Source: DASQZK01 sp963764345 (lineage in GTDB: Bacteria; Bacteroidota; Bacteroidia; Bacteroidales; GCA-2748055). Taken from it: a DNA stretch of 64,000 bases. The notes under the pieces are model-generated. The model was not told where the DNA came from. It saw only the letters and a program-made list of their open reading frames with translations, and searched no databases. The position numbers and the translations under genes are program-made. The DNA lies in contig CAVXSF010000002.1 of assembly GCA_963764345.1 (NCBI GenBank), forward strand, positions 331,765-395,764, in the 5' to 3' direction. The first letter of the stretch is position 1; every line of letters begins with the position of its first letter. Below are positions 1 to 9,281 of the stretch, one piece after another.

Positions 1-300
1 ACCGAAAAGAGTGAAACGGATCTTTTCAGTTTTATTGAGACCTATTTCGACAAGGGCGTACGTAAAGTTATCTGTACCGATATAGACCGTGACGGCATGC
101 TTGCAGGTCCATCGGTTCAGACCTATTTTGAGATCCGGGAGCGGTTTCCGGGGATATACCTTATTGCCAGCGGAGGTGTCGGTGGACTCAATGATCTGGA
201 CGATCTTAAAAGAATAGCCATGCCCGCGGTTATCATTGGAAAAGCTATTTACGAAGGCAGGATTTCAGAAAGGGAAATCCGAGCATTCTTAACCGACTGA
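1..300 (+). CDS. hisA: HisA, ProFAR isomerase (3' part)
   Basis: This is the 3' end of the gene for the phosphoribosylformimino-AICAR ribotide isomerase, a cytosolic (beta/alpha)8-barrel enzyme of histidine synthesis. The frame is open from base 1, so the start lies outside the window and 99 of the usual roughly 240 residues are present. The residues CTDIDRDGMLAGP match the strand carrying the C-terminal catalytic Asp, and IASGGVGGLNDL matches a phosphate-binding loop. Only three bases separate its stop from the hisF start, so the two are co-transcribed. HisF is a paralogous barrel, but the full hisF follows directly, which settles this assignment. Confidence 0.93.
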   Translation, partial: TEKSETDLFSFIETYFDKGVRKVICTDIDRDGMLAGPSVQTYFEIRERFPGIYLIASGGVGGLNDLDDLKRIAMPAVIIGKAIYEGRISEREIRAFLTD

Positions 301-303
301 ATT

Positions 304-1059
304 ATGTTAGCTAAACGAATTATACCCTGTCTGGATATCAGGGATGGAAAAACGGTAAAGGGAATCAATTTTCTTGACGTTCAGGATGTGGGAGACCCGG
401 TTGAACTGGGGGCCAAATATGCCATGGATGGAGCCGATGAACTCGTTTACCTGGACATTACAGCTACATTTGAAGAAAGGAAATTATTTGCAGACCTCGT
501 TAAACGCATTGCCAGGCACCTGAATATTCCGTTTACGGTCGGCGGCGGGATTAACGAAATCAGTGATGCCGACAGGTTGCTAAGTGCCGGAGCTGATAAA
601 ATCTCTATTAATTCTTCTGCCGTACAAAATCCCGGGCTGATTGAACAGATTGCAAAAGCTTATGGCAGTCAGTTTGTAGTGGTGGCTATTGATGCACTTC
701 TCGGATCAGATAATATCTGGAGGGTTTATGTGAATGGCGGACGTGTAAAAACCGACAGGGAACTCTTTTCCTGGGCCCAACAGTCCAGGGATATGGGAGC
801 CGGTGAAATCCTGTTCACATCCATGAATCACGACGGGACCAAAAACGGATATGCAAATGATGCCATCGCACGGCTGGCGGAAAGCCTTTCAATACCCGTC
901 ATTGCCAGTGGTGGAGCAGGGAAGAAGGAAGATTTTGTGGATGTGTTTACCAGAGGCAGGGCTGATGCTGCACTTGCCGCCAGTATTTTTCATTTCAATG
1001 AAATACCTATTCCTGAACTGAAAAAGTATCTTAAGGAAAAAAATATTATTGTCAGATAA
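304..1059 (+). CDS. hisF: HisF, imidazole glycerol phosphate synthase cyclase subunit
   Basis: HisF takes ammonia from the HisH glutaminase and converts PRFAR to imidazole glycerol phosphate and AICAR, linking histidine and purine synthesis. The 251 residues are the normal family length. The two catalytic aspartates are visible: D11 in IIPCLDIRDGKTVKG and D130 in VVVAIDALLG. The phosphate loops TVGGGI and IASGGAGKKEDF are intact. The gene sits between hisA and hisIE with gaps of 3 and 12 bases, the usual order of Bacteroidota histidine operons. hisH is not in the window and presumably lies upstream. Confidence 0.97.
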   Translation: MLAKRIIPCLDIRDGKTVKGINFLDVQDVGDPVELGAKYAMDGADELVYLDITATFEERKLFADLVKRIARHLNIPFTVGGGINEISDADRLLSAGADKISINSSAVQNPGLIEQIAKAYGSQFVVVAIDALLGSDNIWRVYVNGGRVKTDRELFSWAQQSRDMGAGEILFTSMNHDGTKNGYANDAIARLAESLSIPVIASGGAGKKEDFVDVFTRGRADAALAASIFHFNEIPIPELKKYLKEKNIIVR

Positions 1060-1071
1060 ATTACCTGAAAA

Positions 1072-1669
1072 ATGGAACTTGATTTTAGTAAAATGAACGG
1101 CTTGCTTCCAGCTGTAATACAGGATGCGGAAACCGGTAAGGTACTCATGGTCGGTTTTATGAATGACGAGGCATACCGGAAAACCACTCGAAACAGGTCT
1201 GGTAACATTTTACAGCCGGACGAAGAAGAGGCTTTGGACCAAAGGGGAAGAAAGCGGTCACCACCTCACCGTCAAAGAGGTCATTCCCGATTGCGACCGT
1301 GACACCCTGCTCATTAAAGCTTCTCCAAATGGACCGGTATGCCATACGGGCAGCGATACCTGTTTTGACGAAGTAAACAGTAAACAACAACTGCAGTTCC
1401 TGAACGACCTTCAGGAACTGATTGATCTCCGGAAAATACAGTTGCCCGAGGGTTCTTACACCACCAGTTTGTTTTTAAAGGGAATTAATAAAATTGCTCA
1501 GAAGGTGGGAGAAGAAGCGGTGGAACTGGTCATCGAGGCTAAAGACGATAACGATGATCTTTTCCTGAACGAAGCCGCCGACCTGGTTTACCACCTGCTG
1601 GTACTCCTTTCAGCGCGGAATTATGGCCTTGGTGATGTCGTCAGAGTGCTGCAGGAAAGGCACAGGTAA
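1072..1669 (+). CDS. hisIE: HisIE, bifunctional PR-AMP cyclohydrolase / PR-ATP pyrophosphatase (frame break)
   Basis: The bifunctional enzyme carries out steps 2 and 3 of histidine synthesis. The N-terminal HisI part shows LPAVIQDAETGKVLMVGFMN and, after the break, GEESGHHLTVKEV, DCDRDTLL and GPVCHTG, which hold the zinc and magnesium ligands. The C-terminal HisE part has the MazG-like helix KVGEEAVELVIEAK followed by LNEAADLVYHLLVLL. The frame changes at about base 1186: after AYRKT one extra base puts LETGLVTFYSR in the next frame. Dropping that base restores about 198 residues, the family length. Both halves are well conserved, so an indel error in the sequence is likelier than a real pseudogene. 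Confidence 0.88.
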
Positions 1670-1859
1670 ATCCAGGGAGGAATAATTCGAAACCTTGAAT
1701 ATGAACCGGCAGATATGCTCCTGCACGGCCTGGCATCCCTGATCCGCCACCTTCCTTCAGAGCGCAGCTCCCTGGTCAGGCTTTTCTCCTGAAGGTTCCC
1801 GGAATGTATCCTCTCAACCTCCTGAAAAATCAGGGAGAGTGTCTGAATCTGCAGGTAAA

Positions 1860-1892
1860 AAAAAAGCCGCCGGAAAAACAGGCAGCTTTTTT
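1860..1892. terminator. bidirectional terminator between hisIE and the M13 peptidase
   Basis: A run of A is followed by GCCGCC, a short loop, and GGCAGC followed by six T. The 12-base arms pair with a single mismatch. The hairpin lies between two convergent genes, has a T run on each strand, and sits 24 bases past the peptidase stop on the minus strand, so it can end transcription from both sides. Confidence 0.75.
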
Positions 1893-1915
1893 ATGTAATG
1901 CAGTTTCTTCTGACT

Positions 1916-3940
1916 CTACCAGATGATAGCCCTTTTATCTGCTGGAATGTACATCGATGCCGTATCCGGGATACTGAAAGCATCATAAAAAGCCTGCAGG
2001 TTGGGCAATGGTCCGTTAACTCTGAAACGGCCCAGTGAATGAACATCCTCCTTCGTCCTTCTGAGAATCTCTTTATCGGTGATATTCTGTGCCCAGACAT
2101 GAGCATAGGCAAGGAAGTATCGCTGTTCCGGGGTAAAGCCGTTGATCGTTTTCTCCGGGGGGTTTTTCTCCCAGGCTTTTCCAAGCGCGGTAAGGGAAAT
2201 ATTCAGTCCTCCCAGATCAGCGATATTTTCACCAATGGTTAGTGCCCCGTTGGCTGGTAAGGTGTCGAGAACATTGAATTGATCAAATTTGTTAATCAGC
2301 ACCTGGGCCCGCTCGGTAAACCTGGTTGCATCATCACTGGTCCACCAGTCGCGCAGGTTGCCGTCTTTGTCATACTGCCTTCCCTGATCATCGAAACCGT
2401 GTGTCATTTCGTGACCGATTACCACGCCGATGGCACCATAGTTAACGGCATCGTCAGCATCGAGGTAGAAAAAAGGAGGTTGAAGAATACCTGCCGGAAA
2501 TACGATTTCATTTCGGTTCGGACTGTAATAGGCATTGACGGTCTGAGGTGTCATACCCCAATCTGCAGGATCGACGGGTTTACCAATTTTATTGATGCGG
2601 TAAAGGAAATTGAATTGGGATGCCCGTTTGATGTTATTATAATAGGAATCATCCTGTACTTCAAGACCTGAATAGTCCCTCCATTTATCAGGATAACCAA
2701 TCTTTACATTCATTGCGGCAAGTTTTACGAGAGCTTGCTTCTTGGTGACCTCACTCATCCAGTCCAGTCCTTTGATCCGCTCTCCGAGAGCTAGTTTCAG
2801 GTTTCCTACCAGATCAAGCATTCTTTGTTTAGCCTCCGGCGGGAAATGCTCTTTCACGAACATCTGGCCGATAGCTTCACCCAGGGCATAATCCTCGGTC
2901 TGAAGAACACGTTTCCACCGGGGCTGATTAACCTTACGTCCCGAGAGATATTTGCCATAAAAATCAAAGTGCGGATCCACAAGGTTTGAGCTGAGGTATG
3001 GTGCAGCATGATTGATGAGATTCCATTTCAGGTAAACTTTCCAGTCCTCAACCGGCGTATCCGTCATCATGTTGCTGACTTCTTCAAAAAATTTAGGTTG
3101 AGCCACATTGATCTCCTGAACGCCGCTGAGGCCCAGTTCATCAAGGTACCCGTCCCAGTTAAAATGAGGGCTCAGACTCTCCAGTTCGGATACCGGCATT
3201 TTATTATAGGTGGCATGAGGATCACGTCTTTCAAGCCTGGTCATCGAAGCATAGGCAAGCCTCGTTTCCATTTTCATGATCAGTTCGGCATCCTTTTTTG
3301 CCATTTCAGGACTTTCACCGGTAATGGTAAGCATCCGGGCTACATAGTTCTGGTATGTTTCCCTGATTTCTTTTGCTTTTGCATCCTGTTCACGGTAATA
3401 GGCAACATCCGTCAGCCCCAGGCCTCCCTGTATAATGTTGGCAATCATCATACTACTGTTCTTATCATCGGGTGATCCGTAGAGATGAAACAGTACGGAA
3501 TTGTTTCCGGTATGCCATTCGGAAATAATATCCTGGATATCTTTCACCGATTTGGCAGCATCGATCTTTGCCAGATCGTCCCTGAGGGGAGTGATGCCCT
3601 GTTGTTCTATTGTTACGGTATCCATTCCGGCGCTGTAGAAAGTCCCTACCCTGGCGTCGATACTGCCTTGTTCATTCTGTTGTGCAGCGGCAGCTTCAAC
3701 CAGATTTTTAACCATTTTCTGGTTATCCTCAGCCAGCTTGTCAAAAGCTCCGTAACGACTGTACTCGCCGGGAAGCGGATTGTTTTTAAGCCAGCCGCCG
3801 TTGGCATACTCATAAAAATCATTTCCAGGTTGTACGGAGGTGTTCAGGTTTGTTCTTTCTAATGCCATATCTTTATTTGAAGTGCAACTGTAATTGCCAA
3901 TAATGCCTAAAATCGAAAATAGAAGCAATGTTTTTTTCAT
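1916..3940 (-). CDS. M13 family zinc metallopeptidase, lipoprotein
   Basis: This neprilysin/PepO-like endopeptidase (M13) would be anchored in the envelope and cleave peptides. The N-terminus MKKTLLLFSILGIIGNYSC is a lipoprotein signal with the lipobox cysteine at residue 19. The N-terminal M13 domain starts at NTSVQPGNDFYEYANGGWL. The zinc motif HEMTH is at residues 510-514, the third zinc ligand and partner Asp are in ENIAD at 571-575, and the substrate motif NAYYSPNRNEIVFPAG precedes the zinc motif. The protein ends in IIW, as is typical for the family. Its 674 residues are full length. It is ten bases downstream of the rocD stop and is probably co-transcribed with it. Confidence 0.95.
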   Translation of the reverse strand: MKKTLLLFSILGIIGNYSCTSNKDMALERTNLNTSVQPGNDFYEYANGGWLKNNPLPGEYSRYGAFDKLAEDNQKMVKNLVEAAAAQQNEQGSIDARVGTFYSAGMDTVTIEQQGITPLRDDLAKIDAAKSVKDIQDIISEWHTGNNSVLFHLYGSPDDKNSSMMIANIIQGGLGLTDVAYYREQDAKAKEIRETYQNYVARMLTITGESPEMAKKDAELIMKMETRLAYASMTRLERRDPHATYNKMPVSELESLSPHFNWDGYLDELGLSGVQEINVAQPKFFEEVSNMMTDTPVEDWKVYLKWNLINHAAPYLSSNLVDPHFDFYGKYLSGRKVNQPRWKRVLQTEDYALGEAIGQMFVKEHFPPEAKQRMLDLVGNLKLALGERIKGLDWMSEVTKKQALVKLAAMNVKIGYPDKWRDYSGLEVQDDSYYNNIKRASQFNFLYRINKIGKPVDPADWGMTPQTVNAYYSPNRNEIVFPAGILQPPFFYLDADDAVNYGAIGVVIGHEMTHGFDDQGRQYDKDGNLRDWWTSDDATRFTERAQVLINKFDQFNVLDTLPANGALTIGENIADLGGLNISLTALGKAWEKNPPEKTINGFTPEQRYFLAYAHVWAQNITDKEILRRTKEDVHSLGRFRVNGPLPNLQAFYDAFSIPDTASMYIPADKRAIIW

Positions 3941-3950
3941 CCTGTTTTAT

Positions 3951-5162
3951 TTAATTAAACTGTGTAAACGTATCCACAATGATACCAATGGCTTCCCTCA
4001 GCTGTTGTTCGTTGATAACAAGGGGAGGAGCAAAGCGTATGATATGATCGTGTGTGGGTTTTGCAAGAAGTCCCTTATCTTTAAGTGCTAAACAGACATC
4101 CCAGGCTGTCTTGCCGTTTTTGGGACGGATTACAACAGCATTCAGCAAGCCTTTCCCTCTTACGGTTTCAATCATGTCTGATTTCACTTTTTTAAGCTCA
4201 TCGCGGAAAAGTTTTCCGAGCTTTTCAGCGTTTTCTGCCAGTTTCTCGTCCCTGATTACCTTAAGGGCTTCAATAGCAACCTTGGCAGCTACAGGATTAC
4301 CGCCAAATGTGGAGCCATGTTCACCTGGACGGATGGTCAGCATGATTTCATCGTCGGCAAGAACTGCTGATACAGGGTAAACACCTCCCGAGATGGCCTT
4401 GCCCAGGATCAGGATGTCGGGGCGGACACCTTCATGATCGCATGCAAGAAGTTTACCGGTTCTGCCGATGCCGGTCTGCACTTCATCTGCTATGAAAAGT
4501 ACGTTTTTGGCTTTACACATTCCGTAAGCCTTCTTCAGATATCCGTCTTCAGGAACGTAAACACCGGCTTCACCCTGGATGGGCTCAACAAGAAAACCGG
4601 CAACATCAGGATCCTCCAGAGCCTTTTCAAGGGCAGGAATATCGTTGTAGGGTATTTTGATGAAACCCGGAGTGAAAGGACCATAATCCTTGAATGCATC
4701 CGGATCGGTGGACATGGATATTATAGTGATCGTGCGGCCGTGAAAATTGCCCTCACAGACGATGATCTTAGCCTGGTTCTCTTTAATGCCTTTCTTCTTG
4801 TATCCCCATTTTCGGCATAGTTTGAGAGCCGTTTCGTCACCTTCAGCACCGGAGTTCATCGGCAGCACTTTATCGTAACCAAAAAATTTTGTCACAAACT
4901 CCTCATATTCACCAAGAACAGAATTGTAAAATGCTCTCGATGTGAGAGACAGCTTTTTAGCTTGTTCAACCATGGCGTTTGTGATCCTTGGATGACAATG
5001 TCCCTGGTTTACAGCTGAGTAAGCTGATAAGAAATCGAAGTATCTCTTTCCTTCCACATCCCAGACAAAGATCCCTTCACCTTTGTCAAGCACAACCGGA
5101 AGCGGATGATAATTATGAGCGCCATACTTATCCTCCCGGGCAATATAATCCTGAATATTCAT
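3951..5162 (-). CDS. rocD: ornithine--oxo-acid aminotransferase
   Basis: This PLP-dependent class III aminotransferase converts ornithine and 2-oxoglutarate to glutamate semialdehyde and glutamate, in arginine and proline metabolism. The 403 residues are full length. Visible landmarks are the N-terminal AHNYHPLPVVL typical of ornithine aminotransferase, NSGAEGDETALKLCRKWGY, the cofactor-binding FIADEVQTGIGRTG, and the PLP lysine at about 255 in LGKAISGG. GEHGSTFGGNP contributes to the dimer and phosphate site. The N-terminal motif favours ornithine over acetylornithine as substrate. It is followed closely by the M13 peptidase. The 239 bases between it and the TonB receptor hold nothing I can recognise. 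Confidence 0.95.
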   Translation of the reverse strand: MNIQDYIAREDKYGAHNYHPLPVVLDKGEGIFVWDVEGKRYFDFLSAYSAVNQGHCHPRITNAMVEQAKKLSLTSRAFYNSVLGEYEEFVTKFFGYDKVLPMNSGAEGDETALKLCRKWGYKKKGIKENQAKIIVCEGNFHGRTITIISMSTDPDAFKDYGPFTPGFIKIPYNDIPALEKALEDPDVAGFLVEPIQGEAGVYVPEDGYLKKAYGMCKAKNVLFIADEVQTGIGRTGKLLACDHEGVRPDILILGKAISGGVYPVSAVLADDEIMLTIRPGEHGSTFGGNPVAAKVAIEALKVIRDEKLAENAEKLGKLFRDELKKVKSDMIETVRGKGLLNAVVIRPKNGKTAWDVCLALKDKGLLAKPTHDHIIRFAPPLVINEQQLREAIGIIVDTFTQFN

Positions 5163-5401
5163 TCCTGTTGATTATTAAAGGTTAATTGATTAAAAGATTC
5201 AAAAATAATGGAAACATTTCAGAAAAAGCACGAATACATCAAAAATCATGAGAACTATGATATAAATCAGGTTAACCCAGGGTAGATCTGGCTCAATCCT
5301 ATGCGTAGCAGCCTATACGGAGAAACTTGTATACCGCAGGCTGGTGTAATTTTTACGCAGTCAGGCAGCGCCGGGCCGTCTGTTCATAACCCTGATCAGA
5401 C

Positions 5402-7868
5402 TTAAAATTTTGCAATGAGTTTAAGATTGAATAGCCTGGATGTAAGATAATTGGGAACGCCAAATACTTCGCTTTGGTTGTCCTGATTCGATACGGTCTG
5501 AACCCAGAGATAGGAGACGGTATTGTTAATCCCGAACAGGTTGAGAATTTCCCCGCTGATCCATATATCATTGAAGTATCGGAAGGGATTTCCCTCGGCA
5601 AGCGTGGTGCTTTCTTTCTTAAGGATTTTGGAGAAACCGATATCTACACGCCGGTAGGGGGGTAACCTGAAATACCTGGTCATACCTGTTTTTATCGGGT
5701 GAACTGTATGGCAGCCTCGACCCGTAAAGGAAATTCAGGTGGACCTTTATATCAGGATTATTCGGGAAATAGTCCTGAAAGTATAAGCCAAAATTCATAA
5801 TTTGATCCGTTGGGCGTGGATAATAACCCGGATAAACGACAGTCTGTACACCGGCATTGTCAACCTTGATATAGGAATCATTTTTAATGTCTTCACGTGT
5901 GCGTAAAAATGACAGGCTTACCCACGATTCAGCCCCTTTTACAAACTCTCCGTTCAGTTTGAAGTCAATACCGGTTGCATAGCCTTTTGCCAGGTTTTCC
6001 CCTGCATACCGGATTCTGACATTATCGATTTTATATGGGACCAGATCGTTCAGGTACTTGTAAAAGAGTTCACTTGTAAATTTGAACGGACGTTCCCATG
6101 AAGAAAAAATGTAATCGCCTCCCAGGACAAAATGAATGGATTCCTGGGCTTTCAGATCGGTATTGATTTTTCCTGATGGATCGCGCATCTCCTTGTAAAA
6201 TGGAGGTTGGTAGTAAACGCCTGAGGAAAAATGAAACATGATGTCCTTATCCCAATCAGGCTTCAGGCTGAATGAGGCACGGGGACTGAACAGAAATTGC
6301 CTGTTCAGCCACAGATAGGTGGCTCTTGTTCCTGCGGTTATATAATATTCATTACTTTTCCCCTTGAACCCCCATGTATCTTGTATATAAGCCGAAAGTT
6401 TTGAGTTGCTAAGATGATTGTTGGCTTTGATGAGATCGAAAACGTTAACATTTTTTCCGCTGTAGGGCACCGAAAATCCGGCAGAGTCAATGTACTGCCA
6501 CTCACTCAGGTGGTCAAAGATTCTGTCGTATTCAAACCTGGTTCCCCATTTTATTTTATGTCTGAATCCGTTGTATTCACCGATATGGGATATAGAGTAA
6601 ACATAAGCATTCAGGTAATTTCTGGCATGGTTCAGAAAGGAACCGATTCCGATATTCAGGATACTGTCGCCATATGTCTTGGACCCGACAGTATTGTCAA
6701 GCTCATTAATGAGGTACTGCCCCAGAATATCGTAGCGCTCATATTCCCGTGTTGAAAAACCGCTTCCGATAAACTTTAGCTTCACATCCGCCGAAGGTTT
6801 GTACGTCAGAGAAGTAGCCCCGAAATAGGTGTCAAACCGGTCTATTTCATTACCATCAAAATAAATGACCAGGTTATAGGGTTCCTTCGAGGTGCCGAAT
6901 TCGGTTGTGCGGGTTTCAGGAATAAAACGGTACTGGTTCACAGACGCATTCCCAAGAAAGCTGAGGTCAAGCTTGTCATTTATTTTGTAGGTCACCAGCC
7001 CCTGAAAGTCGGAGAACCGCGGCTTGTAATCTCCTTTTGTTTCAAGACTCCTGAGAAGGTATGAGGTGGTTTTATAACGGAATCCGCCAAGGAACGTCAG
7101 TTTATGGTTCTTTGAAACACCTTCGAGATGGGCCGATCCTCCAAGAAGACTCATCGCAACGGAGCCTGCAAATTTATCCGGGGTGCGATAGGTGATATCG
7201 AGAACCGACGACATCTTGTCGCCAAAACGGGCATCGAAACCTCCCGCCGAGAAACGAATGGAAGAAATCAGATCTGAATTGATGAAACTAAGCCCTTCCT
7301 GCTGTCCCGACCTTACCAGAAATGGCCGGTAAATCTCAATATCATTTACATAGACCAGATTTTCATCATAATTACCACCCCTGACGGAATACTGGTTACT
7401 CAGTTCATTATTGGAAGATACACCCGGCAGGGTCTTGATGATAGACTCAATGGATCCGGTAGCTGTGGGGACCATATCAAAGGACTTGAGATCGATGGTT
7501 CGCAGGGTCGTAGCCCTTTCCTGCCGCGCACTGACAGATACCTCATCAAACGCACGCACCTCAGTTGGAAGGAGAATATTCAGTTTCTTTTTTTCTCCGT
7601 CCTTCAATTGCATTTCTAACGATTTTGTACTGAAACCAATGCAGGAAAAAACCAGGGTGAACGTGGTGTTGGTGGGAACGGTAAGATGGTAAAAACCGTT
7701 ACGGTCAGTCATGGTGCCCGCTTTGGTACCCTTGACAGTTACATTTGCCAGAAATACAGGCTCTCCCTGATCGTCCCTGATAATGCCACTGATTTCAGAC
7801 TGGGCATTTAAATTAAGAGCGAAAATGGAAAGGAGAAGCAATAAGAATATGGTCCTGGATCCATTCAT
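5402..7868 (-). CDS. TonB-dependent receptor with carboxypeptidase-regulatory N-terminal domain (frame break)
   Basis: This outer-membrane receptor would import a ligand that cannot be told from sequence. It has a signal peptide (residues 1-22, ending LNLNAQ), a carboxypeptidase-regulatory-like domain at about 25-110, a plug with IIKTLPGVSSNNELSNQYS and VRGGNYDENLVYVND, and a long barrel. No SusD partner is adjacent, so it is not a classical SusC pair. The frame breaks near 5669-5672: removing one base gives VFRLPPYRRVDIGFSK, the usual penultimate barrel-strand motif, and continues to LFNLKLIAKF with the terminal aromatic residue of outer-membrane barrels. The restored length is about 821 residues. 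I treat the break as a sequence error. Confidence 0.88.
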
Positions 7869-7928
7869 AGACAGCTGTCGTCTAAAACTATTAATTCATT
7901 GAAAAATTGTGTTCCGGGGCCTTGTTAT

Positions 7929-8564
7929 TTATTTCTTCTCCTTATTCTTGAAATCCCCGTTCTTAAGTGCCTTGAAAAATTTGGCCCAGTTGAATGGATT
8001 GAGTATCGGGATGGTGGGGTATTGGCCGTTATAGTATAGTTTTTCATATTGCTGGTTCATAGCGTTTTTGTAAGAGAGGTCTGCGTCAGGTTCAAAATCC
8101 ATGTTGAGTTGTGCTTCTATAAGTTCAATATTTTTAACGGCATTTTTTCGATCCTGATCAGGCAGATCAAGATTCAGGAAGGCTACCTTAAAATCTTCAT
8201 AGGTCTTCCATGGGAATATTTTAACTTCGGCAAGATGTATGGTGTCATTCAGCATATATATGTCACGCGGGTAATGTCCGGTATGTATGGTGTCGGGAAT
8301 AAGTACAAGGGTGTTTTTATAACCGACGCACCGGAATAGAACGCTGTCGCCGGGAGTGACAATGAATGAGAAGATTCCTTCCGAGTTACTCGTGGTTCCT
8401 GCTCTTTTACTGATGTCTATAATATGAACGTCGGGAATGGCTTCATATTTGAGATTTCTGATGACACCGGAAAACTGTATCAGTGTGTCTCTCTGATTCT
8501 GACCGGATGCACCTGCTGTTATCAGCAAACAAGCCAGGATGAGGAGAAGCGGTTTAATACTCAT
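7929..8564 (-). CDS. secreted carboxypeptidase-regulatory-like domain protein
   Basis: A 211-residue exported protein with signal peptide MSIKPLLLILACLLITAGASGQ and one carboxypeptidase-regulatory-like beta-sandwich at about 28-110 (FSGVIRNLKYEAIPDVHI, then SNSEGIFSFIV). The C-terminal half is helical and ends in a lysine-rich tail. Similar short proteins are common in Bacteroidota, usually without an assigned role. It is 60 bases upstream of the TonB receptor on the same strand and may be expressed with it, so a periplasmic or surface accessory role is plausible but not shown. Confidence 0.7.
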   Translation of the reverse strand: MSIKPLLLILACLLITAGASGQNQRDTLIQFSGVIRNLKYEAIPDVHIIDISKRAGTTSNSEGIFSFIVTPGDSVLFRCVGYKNTLVLIPDTIHTGHYPRDIYMLNDTIHLAEVKIFPWKTYEDFKVAFLNLDLPDQDRKNAVKNIELIEAQLNMDFEPDADLSYKNAMNQQYEKLYYNGQYPTIPILNPFNWAKFFKALKNGDFKNKEKK

Positions 8565-8787
8565 GTGCTGCGTTTGAGTTACAAGGTCTAAAAATAGATA
8601 AAAAAATTAACTTCAGAATGAATAATTTTTACCGGATTTTATAATCGAATAACGCTCTATTCATCCAAATTGTTAATTGTTCAGATCATCTGCCGGAAGG
8701 GATAAATACAGTATAAGACAACCTTACTGTTTTATGACTTGTTTAGCCTTATACCAGGCCGGCAATGAAAAAAAAAGATTACCTGTT

Positions 8788-9198
8788 ATGATAGAACAAA
8801 AAGAAACATCTCTCTCGCCCAGGGGACGGGGATTTCATCTGATCACCAATGAGATTGAAAATGCCCTTCCTCCACTTCCTGAAAAGGGACTGGTGAATAT
8901 TTTGCTTAAACATACATCGGCAGGACTGACCCTGAATGAAAATGCAGATCCTTCTGTAAGAACGGATTTTGAGCATTTCATGAACCAGCTTATTCCGGAA
9001 AATAATTCAGTTTTTACCCATACACTGGAGGGGGAGGATGATATGCCGGCACATATCAAATCATCGGTTTTCGGACAAAGTCTGACGATACCAGTTACCA
9101 GGCACCGGCTGAATCTCGGGACCTGGCAGGGTATATATCTTTGTGAATTTCGAAACCACGGCGGCAGTCGCCGTATTGTTCTGACCGTTTATTCCTGA
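8788..9198 (+). CDS. YjbQ / UPF0047 family protein
   Basis: A 136-residue cytosolic protein of the YjbQ (UPF0047, secondary thiamine-phosphate synthase) family. The core signature is clear: ILLKHTSAGLTLNENADPSV, then HTLEGEDDMPAHIKSS, LNLGTWQGIYLCEFR and the C-terminal RRIVLTVYS. Some members have weak thiamine-phosphate synthase activity, but the physiological role of the family is not settled. I chose the ATG at 8788 because it begins just before the family N-terminus; the frame stays open further upstream to 8677 with unrelated residues. It lies just before iorA on the same strand. Confidence 0.88.
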   Translation: MIEQKETSLSPRGRGFHLITNEIENALPPLPEKGLVNILLKHTSAGLTLNENADPSVRTDFEHFMNQLIPENNSVFTHTLEGEDDMPAHIKSSVFGQSLTIPVTRHRLNLGTWQGIYLCEFRNHGGSRRIVLTVYS

Positions 9199-9281
9199 TA
9201 AATGGCATGACCTACTTTTAAACATCTCCAAACTGGTCTTATTTTTCTATTTTTGAGTTCTCAATCTAATGGAACAGGTTT

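Noticed and set aside
5268..5280. GGTTAACC palindrome upstream of rocD region as another Pho-type site
   Set aside because: It is a single copy without the 11-base periodic partners, so it has no support.
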